Positions 1 to 5,818 of a stretch of 7,338 bases of DNA are shown here, in pieces. The position numbers were made by a program, and so were the translations under genes. The notes under the pieces were generated by a model. The model was not told the DNA's origin and did no database searches. It saw nothing but the letters and a program-made list of their open reading frames with translations. The DNA is taken from assembly GCA_964636575.1 (NCBI GenBank), contig CAZWSE010000132.1, positions 1 through 7,338 of the forward strand, given 5' to 3'. The stretch comes from CAZWSE01 sp964636575 (lineage in GTDB: Bacteria > Pseudomonadota > Alphaproteobacteria > Rhodobacterales > Rhodobacteraceae). Position 1 is the first letter of the stretch. The number at the start of each line of letters is the position of its first letter.

Positions 1-68
1 GCATAGCGGACCTTGACGCTGGATGCAGCGAAGGTCCGCTTTCCGCCGTTTAATGTATTTCGCTATGC
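1..68. repeat. Nested inverted repeats, probable dispersed intergenic element
   Basis: Two inverted repeats overlap here. AGCGGACCTT at 5-14 is the exact reverse complement of 31-40. After a 2-nt bulge (15-16) the stem continues with CGCTG 17-21 pairing CAGCG 26-30 around a GATG loop, giving 15 pairs in all. Separately, GCATAGCG at 1-8 is the exact complement of 61-68, so the whole segment is bracketed by an 8-bp inverted repeat that may extend beyond the left edge. The arms share bases 5-8, so the two pairings are partly exclusive. On the minus strand the core reads like the 'AAAGCGGAC..TTCGC' intergenic motif I associate with Roseobacter-group genomes, but that is recollection. It could instead be a terminator for a gene to the left, although only three Ts follow the stem. 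The stretch from 69 to 225 shows no feature I can support. Confidence 0.65.
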
Positions 69-225
69 CCTGATGCAAGCCGTCTTAAGATCGCTCTGTG
101 GTTTAGATAATGAGGGTCAAATCGGACTGGGTACAACACAACAGTTGGATAGGTTTGTCACTACCGACTTAGGTTGCTTGTAGATGCAGACCGCCCATGT
201 TGACGAAACACTGACCATCGTTGTC

Positions 226-254
226 TTGACGCCGTTGCGCCCATGAAATATGCG
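226..254 (+). promoter_or_regulatory. Sigma70-type promoter of tRNA-Gly
   Basis: TTGACG at 226-231 matches the -35 consensus at five of six positions. It is followed, after exactly 17 nt, by TATGCG at 249-254, a weaker -10 that keeps TAT. Transcription would begin around 260-262, leaving a leader of about 5-7 nt before the mature tRNA at 267. The position, spacing and orientation all fit a stable-RNA promoter. The weak second half of the -10 is the main doubt. Confidence 0.6.
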
Positions 255-266
255 AAGCCTCGTAGA

Positions 267-341
267 GCGGGTGTTGTGTAATGGTTAAGACCTCAGTTTT
301 CCAAACTGAAGATGGGGGTTCGATTCCCCCCACCCGCTCCA
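267..341 (+). tRNA. tRNA-Gly (anticodon TCC)
   Basis: The full cloverleaf can be folded by eye. The acceptor arm 267-273 pairs with 331-337 over seven pairs, the anticodon stem 293-297 pairs with 305-309, and the loop TTTCCAA places TCC at 300-302. The T stem 314-318 pairs with 326-330 around the loop TTCGATT. The discriminator is T338, and CCA (339-341) is encoded in the DNA. TCC reads GGA and, with wobble, GGG glycine codons. The D stem (276-279 with 288-291) has one apparent G-G opposition (278/289), leaving three standard pairs. It lies 94 nt upstream of the ABC exporter on the same strand, with no clear terminator between them. Confidence 0.97.
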
Positions 342-386
342 AGCTTCTCTCGATTGGTTTTCGTTTGCGACAACTGGCCGCTTGAC

Positions 387-428
387 CCCAAAGGGATGGG
401 CTTGCAAAACCCATTCACGCTTTTTGGG
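387..428 (+). promoter_or_regulatory. Nested inverted repeats in the leader of the ABC exporter gene
   Basis: CCCAAA at 387-392 is complementary to TTTGGG at 423-428, and inside it ATGGG 396-400 is complementary to CCCAT 410-414 around a 9-nt loop. The outer 3' arm contains most of the likely ribosome-binding bases GGGA (426-429) of the start codon at 436, so the folded form would partly occlude the site. Alternatively the inner stem followed by the five Ts at 421-425 could be a weak terminator for the tRNA transcript. A poor TTGACC element at 382-387 has no convincing -10. The pairings are exact, but both roles are inference. Confidence 0.35.
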
Positions 429-435
429 AACAGCA

Positions 436-2277
436 ATGCCACAAGACACCGTATCATCCTCGTCTCACCCTCAGCCTGCAGGTGTTCAAGCAACGCCGCC
501 GCCGGCCAATGACGAGCGTGAAAAGTCTAAACAGCTGGGCGCACTCAGGGCCTTGTGGCCCTATATGGCGCCTTATCACGTCTTGATGGGGGCGGCGGCC
601 CTTGCGCTGGTTTTAACCGCGATCGTGTCATTGGCTTTGCCTTTGGCGGTTCGTCGCGTGATCGACAATTTCGGGGTCACGGACGGACAAATCCTGGATC
701 AGTACTTTATGGCGGCGCTTGGGGTGGCAGCCCTTTTGGCGCTTGGAACGGGGCTGCGCTATGCGCTTGTGACACGGCTGGGTGAGCGGGTCGTTGCAGA
801 CATTCGAAAGGCTGTGTTTGATCGTGTGATCGGGCTTAGCCCAGCGTTCTATGAAAAGGTCATGACCGGCGAAGTGCTCAGCCGGATCACGACTGACACA
901 ACCTTGATCCAATCGGTGCTCGGGTCATCGGTATCGATTGCTCTGCGCAATGTCTTGATTTTGATCGGGGGATTGATCCTGATGCTGCTGACCTCGGCAA
1001 AGCTGACGGGGTTGGTCTTGCTGATCGTGCCCGCTGTGGTTCTGCCGATTTTGATCCTTGGACGCAGGCTGCGTGTAATCAGCCGAGAAAACCAGGATTG
1101 GATCGCGGCATCATCCGGCAATGCATCCGAGGCGCTGAGCTCGGTTCAGACGGTACAAGCCTTCACGCATGAAACGGCCAGCCGGACACAGTTCAGTCAA
1201 GTGATCGAGCATTCGTTTGTGTCCGCAAAAAAGCGGATCAAGACGCGTGCAGCAATGACAATGATTGTGATCTTTCTGGTCTTTTCGGGCGTCGTTGGGG
1301 TGATGTGGATCGGGGCGCGGGATGTGCGCGCAGATGTAATGACCCCAGGGGCTTTGGTGCAGTTCGTGATCTATGCGATCATGGTTGCAGGGTCCGTCGC
1401 GGCCCTGTCGGAGATCTGGGGAGAGTTACAGCGCGCCGCGGGTGCGACCGAGCGTCTGGTCGAGCTTTTGCAAACGGACGACACGGTGTTGGACCCAGAC
1501 GTGCCTGTTGTGCTTGCCGCACCAGTACGAGGGGCGATTTCGTTTGAGGACGTGCGGTTCAGCTATCCATCCAGACCGGATGTTGCAGCGCTGTCTGATG
1601 TCTCGCTTGAGATTGAACCGGGTGAGACGGTTGCCTTTGTTGGCCCGTCGGGGGCCGGCAAGACAACGATCATCCAGATGATCTTACGGTTCTATGACCC
1701 GTCCAGCGGGACGATCCGGCTTGATGGAGTAGACCTGCGGGATATGGATCGCGATCTCTTTCGCCGGCACGTGGCGCTTGTACCGCAAGACCCTGTCATC
1801 TTTGCTGCCTCAGCCCGCGAAAACATCCGCTTTGGACGGCCTGAGGCAAGTGGCGCAGAGGTTGAGGCGGCTGCCAAGGCCGCAGCCGCGCATGAATTTA
1901 TATCCGAGTTGGCGCAGGGCTATGACAGTTTTGTCGGCGAACGTGGTGTCATGCTGTCGGGCGGTCAAAAGCAACGTATCGCCATTGCGCGCGCAATCCT
2001 GCGTGATGCACCTGTGTTGTTGCTGGATGAGGCCACAAGTGCGCTTGATGCAGAAAGCGAACGTGCGGTTCAACAGGCCGTTGACCAGCTTTCTAAAGGG
2101 CGCACGACCTTGATTGTTGCGCACCGCCTGGCGACCGTAAAGAAAGCGGATCGCATTGTTGTCTTGGATCGTGGTCGCATTGTCGCCACTGGACCACACG
2201 ATGATTTGGTCGCCCAAGGCGGGCTTTATGCCCGTCTCGCCCAACTGCAGTTTACCGACGGATTGGCTGCAGAATAG
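436..2277 (+). CDS. ABC exporter, fused permease/ATPase half-transporter (MsbA/ABCB type)
   Basis: A 613-residue inner-membrane exporter subunit with a membrane domain followed by an ATPase, expected to work as a homodimer. About six hydrophobic segments lie near residues 49-72, 90-113, 165-186, 190-209, 273-294 and 306-327. The nucleotide-binding domain has Walker A GPSGAGKTT (403-411, Lys409), the Q-loop Gln451, signature LSGGQ (507-511), Walker B VLLLDE with catalytic Glu532, the D-loop SALD, and H-loop His563, so the ATPase should be active. Length and order match the lipid-A-exporter-related family, but the cargo (lipid, peptide or drug) cannot be read from the sequence. I chose ATG 436 with GGGAA five bases upstream; an in-frame TTG at 382 would only add 18 unlikely residues. 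The first ~30 residues are Pro/Ser-rich and poorly structured. An intrinsic terminator follows immediately, so it is probably transcribed alone or by read-through from the tRNA. Confidence 0.93.
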   Translation: MPQDTVSSSSHPQPAGVQATPPPANDEREKSKQLGALRALWPYMAPYHVLMGAAALALVLTAIVSLALPLAVRRVIDNFGVTDGQILDQYFMAALGVAALLALGTGLRYALVTRLGERVVADIRKAVFDRVIGLSPAFYEKVMTGEVLSRITTDTTLIQSVLGSSVSIALRNVLILIGGLILMLLTSAKLTGLVLLIVPAVVLPILILGRRLRVISRENQDWIAASSGNASEALSSVQTVQAFTHETASRTQFSQVIEHSFVSAKKRIKTRAAMTMIVIFLVFSGVVGVMWIGARDVRADVMTPGALVQFVIYAIMVAGSVAALSEIWGELQRAAGATERLVELLQTDDTVLDPDVPVVLAAPVRGAISFEDVRFSYPSRPDVAALSDVSLEIEPGETVAFVGPSGAGKTTIIQMILRFYDPSSGTIRLDGVDLRDMDRDLFRRHVALVPQDPVIFAASARENIRFGRPEASGAEVEAAAKAAAAHEFISELAQGYDSFVGERGVMLSGGQKQRIAIARAILRDAPVLLLDEATSALDAESERAVQQAVDQLSKGRTTLIVAHRLATVKKADRIVVLDRGRIVATGPHDDLVAQGGLYARLAQLQFTDGLAAE

Positions 2278-2278
2278 C

Positions 2279-2303
2279 GACGCGTGCCGCGTCATTTCAT
2301 TTC
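2279..2303 (+). terminator. Rho-independent terminator of the ABC exporter gene
   Basis: GACGCG (2279-2284) and CGCGTC (2288-2293) form a perfect 6-bp GC-rich stem with a TGC loop, starting one base after the stop codon and followed by the T-rich tail ATTTCATTTC. The tail is interrupted, so termination may be incomplete, but stem, loop and position are typical. It separates the exporter from the acyl-CoA synthetase operon. Confidence 0.7.
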
Positions 2304-2304
2304 T

Positions 2305-2344
2305 GAGCCTCCGGCGGGGATTTATTTAGAACAAAGAAGTGAAT
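2305..2344 (+). repeat. Short post-gene motif GAGCCTCCGGCGGGGAT, possibly dispersed
   Basis: GAGCCTCCGGCGGGG (2305-2319) is followed by an A/T-rich tail of about 25 nt ending AAGTGAA. CTCC and GGGG can pair around a three-base GGC loop (one G-T pair), making a small hairpin followed by ATTTATTTA. I recall very similar strings, with the same CCTCCGGCGGG core and an A/T-rich tail, after many genes in Rhodobacterales genomes. That recollection, not the sequence alone, is why I list it. It may be a second weak terminator or a processing/stability element. Confidence 0.4.
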
Positions 2345-2355
2345 GCCCCGTGCAT

Positions 2356-2377
2356 GCGTTTTACGCTGCGTAGACGC
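2356..2377. promoter_or_regulatory. Two adjacent short palindromes upstream of the acyl-CoA synthetase
   Basis: GCGT-TTT-ACGC (2356-2366) is followed after one base by GCGT-AG-ACGC (2368-2377), so two GCGT/ACGC inverted repeats lie about 12 bp apart, roughly 85-105 bp before the start codon at 2461. Tandem palindromes of this spacing could be an operator for a dimeric repressor. I could not place a convincing promoter around them, and the arms are only 4 bp, so chance remains possible. Confidence 0.3.
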
Positions 2378-2426
2378 TTGCGCTTTTGTCAGTGACCTTC
2401 CACATTACCTGTCAGGGAACACAACG

Positions 2427-2450
2427 GCCCGAAACGGGCGTTCTGGGAGG
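2427..2450 (+). promoter_or_regulatory. Leader hairpin and ribosome-binding site of the acyl-CoA synthetase
   Basis: GCCCG (2427-2431) and CGGGC (2435-2439) form a perfect 5-bp stem with an AAA loop. Five bases later comes GGGAGG (2445-2450), a strong Shine-Dalgarno sequence 10 nt before ATG 2461. This site decides the start: an in-frame TTG at 2386 would put the hairpin and the Shine-Dalgarno sequence inside the coding region. The hairpin may keep the site exposed or stabilise the mRNA 5' end. Confidence 0.5.
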
Positions 2451-2460
2451 AACAAGAGAC

Positions 2461-4344
2461 ATGAATTTTGCCGGTATTGCCGATCGTGATGCAATTGTAG
2501 CTGAAATGCCGTGGGCTGATCGCGACGTTCCGAAAACGCTGTACAGTTTGCTCAGTCGCACCGCCACGAAGTTTCCGACCCACAATGCTGTCAGCTATCA
2601 ACTGCTGTCAGGCCCAACCGACAAGGCCGAAACGCTGAACTGGACGCAACTGCATGGCAAGGTCACCCAAGCCGCAAACATGTTCCGCAGTCTGGGCGTA
2701 GGTCCCACCGACGTTGTCGCCTATATTCTGCCAAACTGCCACGAGACGACGATCACGTTGCTAGGTGGTGCCGTCGCCGGGATCGTGAACCCGATCAACC
2801 CGCTGCTCGAGCCCGAGCAAATTGCGTCGATCTTGCGCGAGACAAATGCCAAGGTTGTCGTCACCCTGCGGCCTTTCCCAAAAACCGATGTCGCCGAGAA
2901 AACCGCTGAGGCTGTGCGCCATGCCCCCAATGTCAAAACCGTGCTCGAAGTTGATCTGAACCGGTATCTGACCCCGCCCAAGTCGTGGATTGTTCCTTTG
3001 ATCCGTCCCAAGCTGAAGGGCGAAACCCATGCGGATTACAAGCCGTTCAATGCGGAGTTGGCCAAGCACAACACGACCCTTGATTTTGAGGACGTGCAAG
3101 AAGACCGTGTGGCCTGTTATTTCCATACTGGTGGCACGACAGGCATGCCAAAGGTTGCCCAGCACAAGTATTCGGGCCTTATTTATAACGGCTGGCTTGG
3201 CGATACCTTGCTGTATTCCGCGGACGATAACATCATGTGTCCGCTGCCCTTGTTCCACGTCTTTGCCTGCCATGTGATCTTGATGGCCGCCATTTCATCG
3301 GGTGCCCATGTCGTCTTTCCGACGCCGCAGGGGTATCGCGGTGATGGTGTGTTCGATAACTTCTGGAAGCTGATCGAACGGTGGAAAATCACCTTCATTA
3401 TCACCGTTCCAACGGCTATTTCCGCCAAAATGCAGCGACCCGTGGATGCGGATATTTCGACTGTGAAAACAGCCTTTTCCGGGTCTGCACCTTTGCCGCT
3501 TGAGCTCTTTCGCCGTTTTGAAGAGGCCACGAGCATCAAGGTCATCGAAGGTTACGGCCTAACAGAGGCGACGTGCCTTGTGTCGTGTAACCCCGTGGAT
3601 GGCGCACCCAAGATCGGCTCGATCGGTATTCCGTTGCCTTATACAGACGTCAAAATTATCTCCAACGGGTCCGAGCAAGGCGTCGATGAGATCGGTGAGA
3701 TTTGCATCTCGAACCCGGGCGTTTTCGCAGGCGCGACCTATACCGAAGCTGACAAAAACAAAGACCTCTACCATGATGAAACCTACCTGCGGACAGGTGA
3801 CTTGGGACGCTTTGATGCAGACGGATATTTGTGGATCACGGGCCGCGCCAAGGATTTGATCATTCGCGGGGGGCACAACATTGATCCTGCCGAGATTGAA
3901 GAAGCCTTGCTGGGCCATCCCGCCGTCGCTTTTGCCGGCGCGATCGGGCAGCCTGATGCGCACTCCGGTGAGATCCCTTGCGCCTTTGTGGAACTGGTCG
4001 CAGGTGAAACCGTGACCGAGGAAGAGCTGCTGGAATATTGCCGCGTGCATGTCCACGAACGCGCAGCGCACCCCAAGCACATGACGATCTTGGATGAGCT
4101 GCCCAAAACAGCTGTCGGCAAGGTGTTCAAACCGGACCTGCGCCGCAACGCCATCACACGCATCTATAATGAGGCACTTGAGGCCGCAGGCGTGCCTGCA
4201 CGTGTTGCGTCTGTCTTGGATGACAAGAAGCGCGGGCTGGTTGCCCAGGTCACGCTCAATGGCGCGACTGACAGTGACGTGCAGGATGTCTTGGGTGGAT
4301 TCATCCGTCCTTGGGAGCGTATTGAAAACGCAAAAGCTGCATAA
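2461..4344 (+). CDS. AMP-forming acyl-CoA synthetase (ANL superfamily, FadD-like)
   Basis: A 627-residue cytoplasmic ligase of the acyl-adenylate-forming (ANL) superfamily, which activates a carboxylic acid with ATP and transfers it to CoA. Core motifs are complete: the phosphate-binding loop HTGGTTGMPKVA (222-233), GYGLTEAT (364-371), TGDLG with ribose-binding Asp447, the hinge segment GRAKDLIIRGGHNI (461-474), and a C-terminal PKTAVGK with the catalytic adenylation lysine Lys554. The large adenylation domain spans about 1-460 and the small mobile domain about 461-560. About 70 further residues follow the lysine motif, longer than in typical FadD proteins. No membrane segment or signal peptide is seen. 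Substrate chain length is undetermined; a fatty or cyclic acid is plausible. The start ATG 2461 has GGGAGG 10 nt upstream. It is the first gene of a probable operon, with the next gene 36 nt downstream. Confidence 0.92.
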   Translation: MNFAGIADRDAIVAEMPWADRDVPKTLYSLLSRTATKFPTHNAVSYQLLSGPTDKAETLNWTQLHGKVTQAANMFRSLGVGPTDVVAYILPNCHETTITLLGGAVAGIVNPINPLLEPEQIASILRETNAKVVVTLRPFPKTDVAEKTAEAVRHAPNVKTVLEVDLNRYLTPPKSWIVPLIRPKLKGETHADYKPFNAELAKHNTTLDFEDVQEDRVACYFHTGGTTGMPKVAQHKYSGLIYNGWLGDTLLYSADDNIMCPLPLFHVFACHVILMAAISSGAHVVFPTPQGYRGDGVFDNFWKLIERWKITFIITVPTAISAKMQRPVDADISTVKTAFSGSAPLPLELFRRFEEATSIKVIEGYGLTEATCLVSCNPVDGAPKIGSIGIPLPYTDVKIISNGSEQGVDEIGEICISNPGVFAGATYTEADKNKDLYHDETYLRTGDLGRFDADGYLWITGRAKDLIIRGGHNIDPAEIEEALLGHPAVAFAGAIGQPDAHSGEIPCAFVELVAGETVTEEELLEYCRVHVHERAAHPKHMTILDELPKTAVGKVFKPDLRRNAITRIYNEALEAAGVPARVASVLDDKKRGLVAQVTLNGATDSDVQDVLGGFIRPWERIENAKAA

Positions 4345-4380
4345 AGAACAACTGGTTGCGCGAGGTTGTTAATACTTTAG

Positions 4381-4842
4381 ATGACCCTCGCTCAATCTCC
4401 TTTTTCGTACCGTTCTGATCCTGATGTTCCGGATTTCGATGACACCGCACCAGTAGCCTTCATGGATGGAGAGTGCACGCTCTGCAGCTTTGGGGCGCGG
4501 ATGATTCACCGGTTGGACCGCACGCAGACATTCCGAATTTGCCCCATTCAAACCGATCTGGGCCGCGCGATGTTGACCCATCTTGGACTTGACCCGCAAG
4601 ACCCCTGGACATGGGTTTTTCTGGACCAAGGCCGCGCCTATCACAGCTTTGATGCGCTTATTCAGGTGGGCAAACGCACGGGCGGGATCGGCCATGCCTT
4701 GCGGTTGTTTGGGCTACTGCCGCGCCCTGTCCGAGACTGGATGTACCTGCGGGTTGCACGCAATCGTTATGCTATGTTTGGCCGTAAGGAAATGTGTACC
4801 TTGCCGGATCCAGCGTTTCGGGCAAGGCTGATGTTGGGCTGA
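4381..4842 (+). CDS. DCC-family (DUF393) thiol-disulfide oxidoreductase-like protein
   Basis: A 153-residue soluble protein. The family hallmark DxxCxxC is present as DGECTLC (29-35, Cys32 and Cys35), preceded by the beta-strand PVAFM. The C-terminal block RVARNRYAMFGR ending in Cys139 also fits the family, as does the overall length. DCC proteins are predicted thioredoxin-fold oxidoreductases, with the biochemical role largely unproven. Other cysteines are Cys54 and Cys139. The first ~20 residues are acidic and variable. ATG 4381 directly follows an in-frame TAG (4378-4380), which excludes an earlier start in this frame. The ribosome-binding site is poor (GAGG at 4362-4365, 15 nt away), so translation may rely on coupling from the synthetase 36 nt upstream. 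The next gene starts 18 nt after its stop, so it lies inside the operon. A redox or chaperone role for its neighbours is a guess from position only. Confidence 0.85.
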   Translation: MTLAQSPFSYRSDPDVPDFDDTAPVAFMDGECTLCSFGARMIHRLDRTQTFRICPIQTDLGRAMLTHLGLDPQDPWTWVFLDQGRAYHSFDALIQVGKRTGGIGHALRLFGLLPRPVRDWMYLRVARNRYAMFGRKEMCTLPDPAFRARLMLG

Positions 4843-4860
4843 CCGCATAAGGGGACACGT

Positions 4861-5787
4861 ATGGACTATTCCACGAAAATAGACGCCCAGACTTGGGCCT
4901 TTATCGAAGAGACCGGCAAGTATTATCCCCCTGATGCAGTGACGCTAACCGTGGCCGAACAGCGTGACGTCTATGACCGGATGTGCCGTGCTTTTCACCG
5001 CGGCTATCCGGATGGGATTACAGTCAGCGATCTGGATGCCGGTGGGGTGCCGTGTCGTCTATACCAGCCATCGCAAGATGCTGATATCACTGTGCTATAT
5101 TTCCATGGCGGCGGCTTTGTTGTGGGCGGTCTAGAAAGCCATGATGACGTCTGTGCCGAAATATGCGACCGGACAGGGTACCGTGTATTGTCAGCGGACT
5201 ACCGAATGTCCCCTGAACATGATCACCCTGCGGCCTTTGAGGACTGTTGGGATGTGTTGCTTTACGCGCTTGGGGCTTGGGACAGCCCCGTTGTGCTCGC
5301 GGGCGACAGTGCGGGTGGCAACCTTGCAGCAGCTGTGGCGCATCACGCGCGGGGGCGGGCGATGGGGGTGATCGGTCAGGTTCTGATCTATCCTGGATTG
5401 GGGGGCGATATGACCAAAGGCTCCTATATCGAACATGCTCAAGCCCCGCTGCTGACGATGGAAGAGATTGAATTCTATAAGACAATTCGCACCTCAGGCC
5501 GCCCTGCGCCGGACGGCGATCCGACCTATGCGCCGCTGCAAGACACCGATTTCAAAGGTCTGCCGCCTACAGTCTGTATCTGTGCGGAATGTGATCCCTT
5601 GGCCGATGACGGAGCGGCGTATCGTGACGCCATCCTTAAGGCAGGTGGACAGGCCACGTTTATCCGTGAAGACGGTTTGGTGCACGGATATCTGCGCGCG
5701 CGCCGGTCCGTGAAGCGGGCGGCGGACAGCTTTGATCGGATCATCGACGCGATCTCCGCGTTGGGACGGGAAGACTGGCCCTACTAA
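4861..5787 (+). CDS. Alpha/beta hydrolase, hormone-sensitive-lipase-type esterase
   Basis: A 308-residue esterase of the hormone-sensitive-lipase group (bacterial family IV, Abhydrolase_3 fold), which hydrolyses carboxylic esters, usually short to medium acyl chains. The oxyanion-hole motif HGGG is at 82-85, the nucleophile elbow GDSAGG gives Ser150, the acid is Asp245 in CDPLAD, and the base is His275 in VHGY, so the catalytic triad is complete and correctly ordered. The first ~50 residues would form the family's N-terminal cap. No signal peptide is seen, so it should be cytoplasmic. ATG 4861 has a strong AAGGGG (4849-4854) six bases upstream and lies 18 nt after the DCC gene. It is the last gene of the operon; its TAA overlaps the stop of the convergent phosphodiesterase gene. 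It could supply carboxylic acid to the synthetase two genes upstream. The natural substrate is unknown. Confidence 0.92.
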   Translation: MDYSTKIDAQTWAFIEETGKYYPPDAVTLTVAEQRDVYDRMCRAFHRGYPDGITVSDLDAGGVPCRLYQPSQDADITVLYFHGGGFVVGGLESHDDVCAEICDRTGYRVLSADYRMSPEHDHPAAFEDCWDVLLYALGAWDSPVVLAGDSAGGNLAAAVAHHARGRAMGVIGQVLIYPGLGGDMTKGSYIEHAQAPLLTMEEIEFYKTIRTSGRPAPDGDPTYAPLQDTDFKGLPPTVCICAECDPLADDGAAYRDAILKAGGQATFIREDGLVHGYLRARRSVKRAADSFDRIIDAISALGREDWPY

Positions 5788-5818
5788 GTCAAAAACGGCT
5801 TTGCTTTCATTGACTTAG
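5784..5818. repeat. Nine-bp inverted repeat over the convergent stop codons
   Basis: CTAAGTCAA at 5784-5792 is the exact reverse complement of TTGACTTAG at 5810-5818, with a 17-nt spacer. The left arm contains the TAA of the esterase and the TAG of the minus-strand gene; the right arm encodes residues near the C-terminus of the phosphodiesterase. Being symmetric, it could form a hairpin in either transcript and act as a weak bidirectional terminator or RNA end-stabiliser, but no T-tract follows. The symmetry is certain; the function is inference. Confidence 0.45.

Noticed and set aside
382..435. Longer start (TTG 382) for the ABC exporter
   Set aside because: ATG 436 has a reasonable ribosome-binding site; the extra 18 residues overlap the leader inverted repeats and look non-coding.
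169..493. Minus-strand open frames encoding strings such as GGIEPPSSVWKTE and GGNRTPIFSLEN
   Set aside because: They are antisense read-through of the tRNA-Gly gene, a well-known source of spurious protein annotations.
1810..2295. 161-codon minus-strand frame inside the exporter gene
   Set aside because: It is antisense to the conserved ATPase domain and shows no recognisable domain of its own.
2386..2460. Longer start (TTG 2386) for the acyl-CoA synthetase
   Set aside because: The strong GGGAGG site before ATG 2461 would be internal, and the extra 25 residues do not resemble the family N-terminus.
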